Source of the DNA: Cognatiyoonia koreensis
Lineage (GTDB): Bacteria > Pseudomonadota > Alphaproteobacteria > Rhodobacterales > Rhodobacteraceae
Direction: 5' to 3'
Length of the DNA: 64,000 nucleotides
Assembly (NCBI RefSeq): GCF_900109295.1
Contig: NZ_FOIZ01000001.1
Coordinates: 1,736,001-1,800,000 of the forward strand
The notes under the pieces are model-generated. The model worked only from the letters and a program-made list of their open reading frames with translations. It was not told the DNA's origin and did not search any database. Made by a program: the position numbers and the translations under genes. Below, piece by piece: positions 39,896-47,224 of this stretch; the stretch's first letter is position 1; every line of letters starts with the position of its first letter.

Positions 39896-40357
39896 ATGAA
39901 AACATTTCTTTTGTCTTTGGCGCTGACTGCGCTGCCCGCCATGTCGATGGCTGACGATATCATGCTGCGTTGGAGCGAGGATCCGACGCATGTCTTTGCT
40001 GGCGATGAGGTCGATCTGGATGCGCTGCGCTGGCAGTTGCGCGCAATTCTTGTCTTCGCCGATTCCCCGAACGATCCGCTATTTGGCCAACAGATGGAGC
40101 TTTTGCTGGCAGCGGCAGAGGATCTGGCTGAACGCGATGTCATCATGATCGCCGATACCGCCCCTGATGCCCGTACCGACGTGCGGCTGCGCCTGCGTCC
40201 GCGTGGCTTCATGCTTGCTTTGCTGGGCAAGGACGGACAGGTCAAATTCCGCAAGCCGATCCCGTGGGACGTGCGCGAAATTTCCCGCACCATCGACAAG
40301 ATGCCCTTGCGCCAGCAGGAAATCCGTGACCGCCGGTTGCAGAACCAGGCCGGATAA
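39896..40357 (+). CDS. DUF4174 domain exported protein
   Basis: A 153-residue protein with a signal peptide cut near SMADD. The mature part has the DUF4174 pattern DLDALRWQLRAILVFADSPNDP, a helix, and the C-terminal FMLALLGKDGQVKFRKPIPW block, a thioredoxin-like fold without a CxxC. Function unknown. Transcribed opposite to the surrounding propionate genes. Confidence 0.82.
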   Translation: MKTFLLSLALTALPAMSMADDIMLRWSEDPTHVFAGDEVDLDALRWQLRAILVFADSPNDPLFGQQMELLLAAAEDLAERDVIMIADTAPDARTDVRLRLRPRGFMLALLGKDGQVKFRKPIPWDVREISRTIDKMPLRQQEIRDRRLQNQAG

Positions 40358-40408
40358 CCCTTGTAAATCAGACAATTCCTTCCCATATTCGATACAGGAG
40401 GATTGTTC

Positions 40409-40480
40409 ATGACATTGAAGCCATCCACATATCTGCCCATTCCCGTCACTGGCCGGACCGGTCCGCGGCCGGGTTACTAG
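40409..40480 (+). CDS. possible 23-residue microprotein
   Basis: An ATG at 40409 stands 7 nt after a perfect AGGAGG and opens a 23-codon frame ending at TAG 40478-40480. The product is basic and rich in Pro, Thr and Gly (MTLKPSTYLP at the N-terminus). It overlaps the 3' end of the convergent membrane protein gene by 35 bp, and its distal part contains a 12-bp palindrome, CGGACCGGTCCG. It could be a real small protein or a chance Shine-Dalgarno sequence. Confidence 0.35.
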   Translation: MTLKPSTYLPIPVTGRTGPRPGY

Positions 40481-41243
40481 GGCTTTTCAGATGTTCTGAG
40501 AGGGCTTTCGCCACGCGCGGCCCCTCTTTGTCGTATGCTGCCACGACTTGTTGCGTCGACACGCCAAGAAAGCGCGCGAAATCCAACATTGCGACATAGT
40601 CGGCATAAGCCAGTGCGCGGCGCGCGGCCGGTACGCGGCGAAACGCGTCAGAATTCATGTTTTCGACGAAATCGGCAACGTTATCGACCTGCGCGTAGAA
40701 CAAGACGATCAGGTCAATCGTCACACGCGGTAGGATGTGGACCTGCCCGGTCAATGACTGATACATCAAGCTGCGCCGCGGCACCGGAATAAAGGGAATA
40801 TAGTTCCCATCCTTTTCCAGTTCGGATTTGATCGTGTCCAGATACCGCTCAAGATCGTCGCTGCTGTAAAAATTCTCAAGAAAGCTTCCTACATCTGCAT
40901 AGATCGCACGGTGCATGTCCCGGATGCGTTCATCGCGTTCGTCAGCCCGCCGGTATTCCTGCAACAGAAATGGCGCAAGCCAGCCTGCGGCAATGGCGAT
41001 CGCCGCGATCAGCGCCTGCTTGATCCGGATGTCGAGCACATCTGCACCCAGAACTGCCAGAATGCCGCTGGAGGCCAGCAAGATCACAGGCCCCAGCACG
41101 AGGATGACGCCAGGAAGCACCCGCAGGATACTGCGCCGGTTGAACTTGATGGTCAGCAGATAACCAAGCCCGAGCAGGCCAAGTGCGAAAAGCACCTGCC
41201 ATGTCCCTAGGCTCAGGCCCCATATGCCGCTGTCGCCGTTCAC
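40446..41243 (-). CDS. membrane protein of unknown function
   Basis: A 265-residue protein with three or four hydrophobic segments in the first 100 residues, then a long soluble helical domain (YRRADERDERIRDMHRAIY onwards) and a short polar tail. I recognise no family. The start is a GTG at 41243 that overlaps the pccA stop as GTGA, so translation depends on pccA. That coupling suggests a role linked to propionyl-CoA carboxylation or simply shared regulation. Confidence 0.65.
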   Translation of the reverse strand: MNGDSGIWGLSLGTWQVLFALGLLGLGYLLTIKFNRRSILRVLPGVILVLGPVILLASSGILAVLGADVLDIRIKQALIAAIAIAAGWLAPFLLQEYRRADERDERIRDMHRAIYADVGSFLENFYSSDDLERYLDTIKSELEKDGNYIPFIPVPRRSLMYQSLTGQVHILPRVTIDLIVLFYAQVDNVADFVENMNSDAFRRVPAARRALAYADYVAMLDFARFLGVSTQQVVAAYDKEGPRVAKALSEHLKSPSNPAADRSGQ

Positions 41244-43240
41244 TCGAATTCCATGATGACATCATCTACCGCAAGGCTATCCCCTGCTCCGGCGTTGATC
41301 TTGCTGACGCGACCCTTGCGTTCAGCACGCAGGATGTTCTCCATCTTCATCGCCTCGACCGTGCAAAGCGCCTGACCTTCCTGAACCTCGTCGCCTTCGG
41401 CCACGTCGACCTTCACGATCAAGCCGGGCATCGGGCAAAGCAGCATCTTAGAGGTATCCGGTGGCTGCTTTTCAGGCATAAGCGCTGCAAGTTCGGCCTG
41501 ACGCGGCGTGCGTACCTGCACCTTCAAATCCGCGCCGCGATAACGCACGCGGAACCCACTGGGCACCTTGCCGATCTTCAGCACAAGCGGGCTGCCATCG
41601 ACCATCAGCCGTGCCAACGGATCGCCCGGTGTCCAATCGCTTTCAACCCGAAAGGTATCGTCATCACCCAAGGCGACGGTCGCGCCTTCCTTGTCTGCCG
41701 CAATAGTAAGCGGATAAGACTGTCCCTGCAGGGTCACGACCCAGTCGCTGCCGACATGGCGTTCGTGGTTGTCCATCCGCCCACTGATGCGGCTGCGTCG
41801 GATTTCGGCAAGCCGATGCATGGCTGCCGTTGCCGCAGCGATGCGGTGTAGCGTCGCTTCGGGCAAGGTCACCCCGTCGAATCCGTCGGGGTACTCCTCC
41901 TCGATAAAGGCCGTAGTCATGTTACCAGAGGTGAATTTCTCGTGCTCATAGACCGCTGCGAGGAAAGGGATATTGTGCCCGATCCCTTCAACCTCGAACG
42001 TATCGAGCGCGAGCCTCATTTCTTCAATGGCCGTTGCACGATCCGGTGCCCATGTGCAGAGCTTTGCGATCATCGGGTCGTAATACATGCTGATTTCGCC
42101 GCCTTCATAGACGCCGGTATCGTTGCGCACGGCCTTTTTCTTGTTCGCCATTTCCACAGGCGGGCGATAGCGGGTCAGCCGCCCGATAGAAGGCAGAAAT
42201 CCGCGATAGGGATCTTCGGCATAAAGGCGGCTTTCCATCGCCCAGCCGTTGATTTTCAGATCGTCCTGCTTGAAGGGCAGTGTTTCGCCATAAGCGACGC
42301 GGATCATCTGTTCGACAAGGTCGATGCCTGTGATGAGTTCGGTGACAGGGTGTTCAACCTGCAGGCGCGTATTCATTTCAAGGAAATAAAAGTTGCGGTC
42401 CCCATCGACGATGAATTCCACGGTGCCCGCACTGGTGTAGCCAACCGCCTGCGCCAGCGCCACGGATTGTTCACCCATTGCCTTGCGGGTGGCTTCGTCA
42501 AGGAAGGGTGATGGCGCTTCTTCAATGACTTTCTGGTTGCGCCGCTGGATGCTGCATTCGCGTTCGTGCAGGTAGACCGCATTGCCGTGGCTGTCGGCAA
42601 GCACCTGAATTTCGATGTGGCGCGGCTGGGTGACGAATTTTTCGATAAAGATCCGGTCATCGCCGAACGAACTGGCGGCCTCGTTCTTGGAAGACTGGAA
42701 CCCTTCGCGGGCTTCCTGATCGTTCCAGGCGATGCGCATGCCCTTGCCTCCACCACCGGCCGAAGCCTTGATCATGACCGGATAGCCGACATCGTTGGAA
42801 ATCTTCACTGCCTCTTCCGCGTCGGCAATCAGCCCCATGTAACCTGGAACGGTCGAGACGTTGGCCTCTTGAGCTATTTTCTTGGACGTGATCTTGTCAC
42901 CCATGGCTTCGATCGCGCCTTTTGGCGGGCCGATGAAAGCCACGCCAGCGGCCTCGAGTGCTTCGGCGAATTTGCTGTTTTCGGACAGGAAACCATACCC
43001 GGGGTGGACAGCTTCGGCGCCCGTTTTCTTGATGGCGTCCATGACCTTGTCGATCACGATGTAGGATTGGTTGGCCGGGGACGGACCAATATGTACCGCC
43101 TCGTCCGCCATTTGCACATGCAATGCGTTGCGATCCGCATCGGAATAGATAGCAACCGTCTTGATGCCCATCTTCTTGGCGGTCTTGATAACCCGGCAGG
43201 CGATCTCTCCGCGATTGGCGATCAGAATTTTCTTGAACAT
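41240..43240 (-). CDS. pccA: propionyl-CoA carboxylase, biotin carboxylase/carrier subunit
   Basis: A 666-residue alpha subunit. It opens with MFKKILIANRGEIACRVI, followed by the ATP-grasp biotin carboxylase domain (GGGGKGMRI phosphate loop; ERDCSIQRRNQKVIEEAP-like region at ECSIQRRNQK) and a C-terminal biotinyl domain with EAMKMEN, Lys at about 632. With PccB it carboxylates propionyl-CoA to (S)-methylmalonyl-CoA. A hairpin with T-tract sits only about 20 bp before its ATG. The downstream membrane-protein gene is GTGA-coupled. Confidence 0.94.
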   Translation of the reverse strand: MFKKILIANRGEIACRVIKTAKKMGIKTVAIYSDADRNALHVQMADEAVHIGPSPANQSYIVIDKVMDAIKKTGAEAVHPGYGFLSENSKFAEALEAAGVAFIGPPKGAIEAMGDKITSKKIAQEANVSTVPGYMGLIADAEEAVKISNDVGYPVMIKASAGGGGKGMRIAWNDQEAREGFQSSKNEAASSFGDDRIFIEKFVTQPRHIEIQVLADSHGNAVYLHERECSIQRRNQKVIEEAPSPFLDEATRKAMGEQSVALAQAVGYTSAGTVEFIVDGDRNFYFLEMNTRLQVEHPVTELITGIDLVEQMIRVAYGETLPFKQDDLKINGWAMESRLYAEDPYRGFLPSIGRLTRYRPPVEMANKKKAVRNDTGVYEGGEISMYYDPMIAKLCTWAPDRATAIEEMRLALDTFEVEGIGHNIPFLAAVYEHEKFTSGNMTTAFIEEEYPDGFDGVTLPEATLHRIAAATAAMHRLAEIRRSRISGRMDNHERHVGSDWVVTLQGQSYPLTIAADKEGATVALGDDDTFRVESDWTPGDPLARLMVDGSPLVLKIGKVPSGFRVRYRGADLKVQVRTPRQAELAALMPEKQPPDTSKMLLCPMPGLIVKVDVAEGDEVQEGQALCTVEAMKMENILRAERKGRVSKINAGAGDSLAVDDVIMEFE

Positions 43241-43263
43241 GATGTGCAGTCCTTCAAATAGAA

Positions 43264-43294
43264 AACGCCGCCGGGGACGGACCCCGACGGCGTT
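43264..43294 (-). terminator. terminator-like hairpin directly upstream of pccA
   Basis: A 7-bp outer stem (AACGCCG/CGGCGTT), one mismatch and a 5-bp inner stem (CGGGG/CCCCG) close a 5-nt loop. On the minus strand it is followed by TTTTCTATTT. It lies between the lipoprotein stop and the pccA ATG at 43240, leaving no room for a promoter, so it would terminate most lipoprotein transcripts and let a fraction continue into pccA. Confidence 0.7.
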
Positions 43295-43303
43295 CAAATT
43301 GTG

Positions 43304-43317
43304 CCAGCAATTGCTGG
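43304..43317. repeat. 14-bp perfect palindrome after the lipoprotein gene
   Basis: CCAGCAATTGCTGG is self-complementary and starts 7 bp after the lipoprotein stop codon, 10 bp before the terminator-like hairpin. It may extend the 3' structure of the lipoprotein mRNA or be a protein site. No further support. Confidence 0.4.
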
Positions 43318-43323
43318 AGTGTC

Positions 43324-43524
43324 TTAGCGGCCTGTGACGTCGTCAGCCAATGCGCCGATGACTGCGCCACCAAGCGCGCCTTGGACACAGTTGTTGTTGC
43401 CGATTGTTTCGCCAGCAACGCAGCCAACGCCAGCGCCGACAAGTGCGCGTTCTGCGTCATTCTCGAGGCAGCCAGCGAGGCCGGTCGTTGCGAGAAGCGC
43501 GATGATCCAGGATTTCTTGAGCAT
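43324..43524 (-). CDS. small outer-membrane-type lipoprotein with glycine zipper
   Basis: A 66-residue protein. The signal sequence MLKKSWIIALLATTGLAGC ends in a perfect lipobox (LAGC, Cys19). The mature 48 residues have a glycine-rich hydrophobic stretch (GAGVGCVAGETIGNNNC and GALGGAVIGALADDV), like glycine-zipper lipoproteins of the membrane. Similar small lipoproteins are common in Rhodobacteraceae. Located between the unknown 115-residue gene and pccA, with its own 340-bp leader. Confidence 0.78.
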   Translation of the reverse strand: MLKKSWIIALLATTGLAGCLENDAERALVGAGVGCVAGETIGNNNCVQGALGGAVIGALADDVTGR

Positions 43525-43864
43525 TTTATATTGCCTTTGTGTTTTGTGTTACCGTTCGACAGGTTGACGAAATACCCCGCCAACTCAAGCCACATAAACC
43601 ACATATAGCGGTTTGTCGCCAAGTCAGGAAATACCCACCCAAGATGGGATGTCGGTCTGCTTTGGGTAAAAGCAGACCGACAAGGGGAAGGGTAACGGTG
43701 TTGACAAAACGTAGACAGAAGCTTGCTGGAACCGCTGCCTACCAATTCACTCTCACATGAGTTTTCCGAGTCGGAACACACAAAGGTTGACCCAGCGGCA
43801 ATTTGAGCGAATTCCCGCTTAGATTGCGCGCGCATCGGCGCGATCCGGCTGATAAACGCCTGAA
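43525..43864. other. 340-bp gap without a supported gene
   Basis: Between the lipoprotein (start 43524) and the 115-residue gene (stop 43865) no convincing reading frame is seen on either strand; a 21-codon frame at 43757 lacks a ribosome site. The gap holds the strong hairpin at 43651-43681 and a TTGACA at 43701 without a matching -10. It may contain the lipoprotein promoter, a long 5' leader or a small RNA. Confidence 0.5.
43651..43681. repeat. 13-bp perfect inverted repeat
   Basis: Arms GTCGGTCTGCTTT and AAAGCAGACCGAC flank a 5-nt loop (GGGTA). Neither strand has a T-run after it, so it does not look like an intrinsic terminator. It could be an RNA hairpin in the lipoprotein leader, part of a small RNA or a protein-binding site. 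Confidence 0.6.
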
Positions 43865-44212
43865 TCATTTGCCGAATACCTCTGGAAAGCTGATCCGCGC
43901 ACGCGCCACGTCGATCTGTAGCAGGGCGCCATAATCGGCAGGGTCAAAAGGATCCTCTGCCGGAATCACCTCTTCCCCGAAAAGCCATGACAGCCGGCCC
44001 GCATCCAGATTCCCCCGCTCGAAGGGTGCATCGCCGAAATGCTCCCACAGGGCCTGCATAAAGCCGGCGTCGGCGCGCTTGTCGGCCGGTTTACGGTCTG
44101 GATAACGTGTGCGGGCAACAAGTTTCGTCGCGCCGTCTTTGTGCGCCCGGCGGATGATGAACTGAAAATCCGTGCCGGGAAGCCGCCCCGGAAAGCCGCG
44201 ATGTTTCATCAT
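43865..44212 (-). CDS. conserved hypothetical protein
   Basis: A 115-residue soluble basic protein with no signal peptide: FQFIIRRAHKDGATKLVART in the first half, then ALWEHFGDAPFERGNL and an ending IDVARARISFPEVFGK. I do not recognise a family. It starts 18 bp after the 41-residue gene on the same strand, within the propionate cluster. Function unknown. Confidence 0.55.
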   Translation of the reverse strand: MMKHRGFPGRLPGTDFQFIIRRAHKDGATKLVARTRYPDRKPADKRADAGFMQALWEHFGDAPFERGNLDAGRLSWLFGEEVIPAEDPFDPADYGALLQIDVARARISFPEVFGK

Positions 44213-44230
44213 CGCGGCACCCGGTCTGTT

Positions 44231-44356
44231 TTAGCGGACGATTCCGTGCTTGGGCGCGTCGTCGAATTGGATATTTGCTGCTTTACCCTGGCTGCCGCTG
44301 ATTGCGACCAATGCCATGAATCCTGCGACCACAAAGGCCTTTGTGCCGTTTGACAT
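44231..44356 (-). CDS. 41-residue exported or membrane microprotein
   Basis: ATG at 44356 to TAA at 44231-44233 gives 41 residues. Residues 6-20 are hydrophobic (AFVVAGFMALVAIS), followed by GSQGKAANIQFDDAPKHGIV, resembling a signal peptide with a short mature tail cut near GKAA. AAAGAG lies about 10 nt upstream. It fills an otherwise empty stretch between the 130- and 115-residue genes on the same strand. Family unknown; the hydrophobic N-terminus and position make it plausible. Confidence 0.5.
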   Translation of the reverse strand: MSNGTKAFVVAGFMALVAISGSQGKAANIQFDDAPKHGIVR

Positions 44357-44552
44357 AATCTGTTGCTCTTTACTGCCGTGGACGCGCGGCGTTTTTGCCG
44401 TCTTTGTCCGTGTTTGCCTCTCGCGCTTATTGATGCGCTTGAGGAAACAATAAAGAGCGTGTCAGATTCGCGATATTCCTGGCAAGCGATTTCGCAAGGC
44501 TGTGCTGCGTTTGCATCATCGCGGTGGGTTGTGGCTAGATGTAGCGGCCGCA

Positions 44553-44927
44553 TCAAAAATCCTCCCAGATGCAGGCGTCACCGTCGATGGAGAACGGCTG
44601 AAAATATTGGGTGATGTCCGGAACCGTTGCACCGAAATCCACCTTTTCGGCGGAAAGCTGCACAACGATCTGCCCTTCGTCCCAGCCCGATTGTTGCAAA
44701 CCGGGCAACAACGTCTGGTTACACAGCGCCTGAAGATCATCCGCGACATCCGCAAATGGCAGGCCATTGTCCGCGATCTCAGGCACCTCGAAGCGGAACC
44801 GCGCGAGTGCTGCATCATCTTCGATAATCACATCATACAGGTTCAGTTTCAGCCCCGAAGGTGCAGTCAACTCCTGCGCCACTGCGGGTGCTGCGATCAG
44901 GGCGATGCCAGCGGCAAGGCGCATCAT
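44553..44927 (-). CDS. DUF6497-like exported protein
   Basis: A 124-residue protein starting at MMRLAAGIALIAAPAVAQ, a signal peptide cut near AVAQE. The mature part (LTAPSGLKLNLYDVIIEDD, then FRFEVPEIADN, two Cys) resembles a small conserved family of Rhodobacteraceae that I recall as DUF6497; this label is tentative. ATG at 44927 overlaps the stop of the upstream gene (ATGA). Periplasmic, function unknown. Confidence 0.65.
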   Translation of the reverse strand: MMRLAAGIALIAAPAVAQELTAPSGLKLNLYDVIIEDDAALARFRFEVPEIADNGLPFADVADDLQALCNQTLLPGLQQSGWDEGQIVVQLSAEKVDFGATVPDITQYFQPFSIDGDACIWEDF

Positions 44928-45310
44928 GTCCCCCGCTCCGTACATGTGCCGTTTGTCACGTCGTATGTTTTCGCCACCGAACCATCGTCTCCAGAGGCAA
45001 CAACAGTGATGATATCGGCGCTGATGATCCCGATGACCGGCAGGCTTGGCGGATCTTGGGCCAGTACGCTGCAGGCGTCTTCGAATGGGAACGTGTCGCG
45101 CGTGAAAGGCATCAGGCGTTCGGTAAACGTAGCCACGGCCGTATTTGGTGCACCCGTGCTTGCCTTGGCTTCGTAACCGGCCAAACCGACCGTTTCGCCA
45201 GCAATCGTGTATTGGCGCACGCCGTTCTGGACGATGTCATAGATCCAGTACCCGAACCAGCCAAGCCCGATCACAACAAGCGTTCCGATGAGCAGGAGTA
45301 TTTTCTTCAT
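44924..45310 (-). CDS. DUF6446-like membrane-anchored protein
   Basis: A 128-residue protein with a single N-terminal transmembrane anchor (ILLLIGTLVVIGLGWFGYWI) and a periplasmic domain containing VGLAGYEAKASTGAPNT and two Cys (DACSVLAQ and NGTCTERG) that could form a disulfide. DUF6446 is a tentative label. Coupled by ATGA to both the gene before and the gene after it. Confidence 0.6.
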   Translation of the reverse strand: MKKILLLIGTLVVIGLGWFGYWIYDIVQNGVRQYTIAGETVGLAGYEAKASTGAPNTAVATFTERLMPFTRDTFPFEDACSVLAQDPPSLPVIGIISADIITVVASGDDGSVAKTYDVTNGTCTERGT

Positions 45311-45516
45311 TGGCTGCGATCCATTTCGGCGATCTCGTATGCGTCACCCGAAGAAATGACTTGGAAACCAGCAAGCTGCACTTCGTCGCTTTGCAGGGTG
45401 TGGGCACCAAGCCGCGAATCCACTGACGTGTCGACCCATTGCGTGTCAGCGTACGACGCGGCAGGCAGAAACGGCGTGAAAACAACCGCCGAACTAATGA
45501 TGGCCCGGTTCGTCAT
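45307..45516 (-). CDS. 69-residue exported microprotein
   Basis: Starts at [20 protein letters not shown], a signal peptide cut near SYADT, leaving a mature peptide of about 46 residues rich in Asp and Ser ([19 protein letters not shown]). Its ATG overlaps the pccB stop and its own stop overlaps the next start, both as ATGA. No known family; a periplasmic microprotein produced together with a cytoplasmic carboxylase subunit is unexpected. Confidence 0.6.
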   Translation of the reverse strand: MTNRAIISSAVVFTPFLPAASYADTQWVDTSVDSRLGAHTLQSDEVQLAGFQVISSGDAYEIAEMDRSQ

Positions 45517-47045
45517 AGCGGGATATTGTCGTGCTTTTTCCACGGGTTCTGAAGTTTCTTGTTCCGCAATGATGCGAAGGCCCGGCAGATACGCTTTCGG
45601 GTTGAATGAGGCATGATGACCTCGTCGATGAAGCCTTTTTCAGCCGCGACAAATGGGTTGGCAAAGCGCGTTTCGTATTCGGCGGTGTGGGCCGCAATCT
45701 TGTCCGCGTTACCTAAATCGGCGCGGTGGATGATTTCGGTGGCACCCTTTGCCCCCATCACTGCGATTTCCGCGGTCGGCCATGCATAGTTGAAATCACC
45801 ACGCAGATGCTTTGACGCCATCACGTCATATGCGCCGCCATAGGCTTTGCGGGTGATGACTGTCACCTTGGGCACTGTCGCTTCGCCATAGGCGAACAAC
45901 AGTTTCGCGCCGTGCTTGATCACGCCACCAAATTCCTGACCGGTGCCCGGCAGGAAACCCGGCACGTCCACAAGCGTCAGGATCGGGATTTCGAAGGCAT
46001 CGCAAAAGCGTACGAACCGCGCAGCTTTGCGCGAGCTGTCGATATCAAGGCACCCGGCCAGCACCATCGGCTGGTTTGCAACGACACCGACAGTCGATCC
46101 TTCAAGCCGAATGAAACCGGTGATGATGTTTTTGGCGAAGTCTTCCTGAATTTCGTAAAAATCGCCTTCATCCCCGAGTTTCGTAATCAGCTCTTTCATA
46201 TCGTAGGGCGTATTTGCGTTGTCGGGGATCAGCGTATCAAGGCTGTCCTCGATCCGGTTCACGTCGTCGAAAAAGGGACGCGTCGGGGGCTTTTCACGAT
46301 TGTTAAGCGGCAGGAAATCGACAAGCCGGCGGATTTCCGACAAGGCTTCGACATCGTTTTCAAACGCGCCATCCGCGACAGAGGACTTTTTGGTATGCGT
46401 CGACGCGCCGCCCAGTTCTTCGGCGGTAACGACTTCGTTCGTGACGGTTTTCACCACGTCAGGACCGGTGACAAACATGTAGGAACTGTCTTTGACCATG
46501 AAGATGAAGTCGGTCATCGCGGGGCTGTAGACCGCACCACCTGCACACGGCCCCATGATCACACTAATCTGCGGCACCACACCGGATGCCATGATGTTGC
46601 GCTGGAACACTTCGGCGTAGCCTGCAAGCGACGCGACACCTTCCTGAATGCGTGCACCGCCGGAATCGTTAATGCCGATGACAGGCGCACCGTTCTGGAC
46701 GGCCATGTCCATGATCTTGCAGATTTTCTGCGCGTGCGTTTCCGAGAGCGACCCCCCGAACACCGTGAAATCCTGCGAAAACACATAGACCATGCGCCCG
46801 TTGATCGTGCCCCAACCAGTGACGACCCCGTCACCCGGCGGGCGGTCCTGTTCCATGCCGAAGTCAGTGCAGCGATGGGCGACAAACATATCGAATTCTT
46901 CGAAGCTGTCGGTATCCAGCAGCAGCTCGATCCGCTCGCGCGCGGTCAGTTTGCCTTTGCTGTGCTGGGATGCAATCCGGCGTTCGCCTCCGCCCATCTG
47001 CGCAACAGCGCGCCGATCGGCGAGTTCTTCGAGAATATCTTTCAT
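45513..47045 (-). CDS. pccB: propionyl-CoA carboxylase carboxyltransferase subunit
   Basis: A 510-residue beta subunit of the crotonase-like carboxyltransferase family. Typical blocks are [50 protein letters not shown] and the second-half [15 protein letters not shown] and [11 protein letters not shown]. It transfers the carboxyl group from biotin on PccA to propionyl-CoA. Two TTTGCAAA elements 64-111 bp upstream indicate control by PccR encoded 1.4 kb away. Three small exported-protein genes follow it in ATGA chain. Confidence 0.94.
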   Translation of the reverse strand: MKDILEELADRRAVAQMGGGERRIASQHSKGKLTARERIELLLDTDSFEEFDMFVAHRCTDFGMEQDRPPGDGVVTGWGTINGRMVYVFSQDFTVFGGSLSETHAQKICKIMDMAVQNGAPVIGINDSGGARIQEGVASLAGYAEVFQRNIMASGVVPQISVIMGPCAGGAVYSPAMTDFIFMVKDSSYMFVTGPDVVKTVTNEVVTAEELGGASTHTKKSSVADGAFENDVEALSEIRRLVDFLPLNNREKPPTRPFFDDVNRIEDSLDTLIPDNANTPYDMKELITKLGDEGDFYEIQEDFAKNIITGFIRLEGSTVGVVANQPMVLAGCLDIDSSRKAARFVRFCDAFEIPILTLVDVPGFLPGTGQEFGGVIKHGAKLLFAYGEATVPKVTVITRKAYGGAYDVMASKHLRGDFNYAWPTAEIAVMGAKGATEIIHRADLGNADKIAAHTAEYETRFANPFVAAEKGFIDEVIMPHSTRKRICRAFASLRNKKLQNPWKKHDNIPL

Positions 47046-47108
47046 GATGTGCCCCCATTACATGTTGCATCCGTTTACCAGACAGGCGGGGGGCCGGAAA
47101 AGCGTTGT

Positions 47109-47116
47109 TTTGCAAA
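47109..47116. promoter_or_regulatory. PccR-type half site, pccB promoter region
   Basis: TTTGCAAA, a self-complementary octamer, sits 64-71 bp before the pccB start codon in the pccB/MFS divergent region. PccR of Rhodobacter sphaeroides is known to act through TTTGCAAA repeats at its targets. Together with 47141-47156 it probably forms the operator. Confidence 0.55.
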
Positions 47117-47140
47117 GTTTTTCGCCCAAGCGATGCTCGG

Positions 47141-47156
47141 TTTGCAAATCTGCAAA
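47141..47156. promoter_or_regulatory. tandem PccR-type site, pccB promoter region
   Basis: TTTGCAAATCTGCAAA contains a perfect TTTGCAAA followed at once by a one-mismatch copy (TCTGCAAA). It lies 96-111 bp before pccB and about 70 bp before the divergent MFS gene, so both could respond. Assignment rests on the motif and on the nearby pccR gene. Confidence 0.65.
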
Positions 47157-47224
47157 GGTTACTGCGTCACAACCCTGCGCTGATGCACATGGACTTGGAC
47201 CCGTCGCTGCACTAATTCCGTCAG

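Noticed and set aside
43701..43730. TTGACA as a -35 element in the 340-bp gap
   Set aside because: No -10 sequence at 16-18 bp spacing on the plus strand.
43757..43822. 21-codon plus-strand frame in the 340-bp gap
   Set aside because: No Shine-Dalgarno and no hydrophobic or conserved feature.
43254..43868. 204-codon minus-strand frame covering the lipoprotein and its leader
   Set aside because: It runs through the terminator hairpins and the lipoprotein in another frame, with no recognisable domain; the lipobox gene explains the region better.
44209..44556. 115-codon minus-strand frame in the propionate cluster
   Set aside because: Composition is untypical (Ser/Arg/Gln-rich, no domain) and it covers the better-supported 41-codon gene in another frame.
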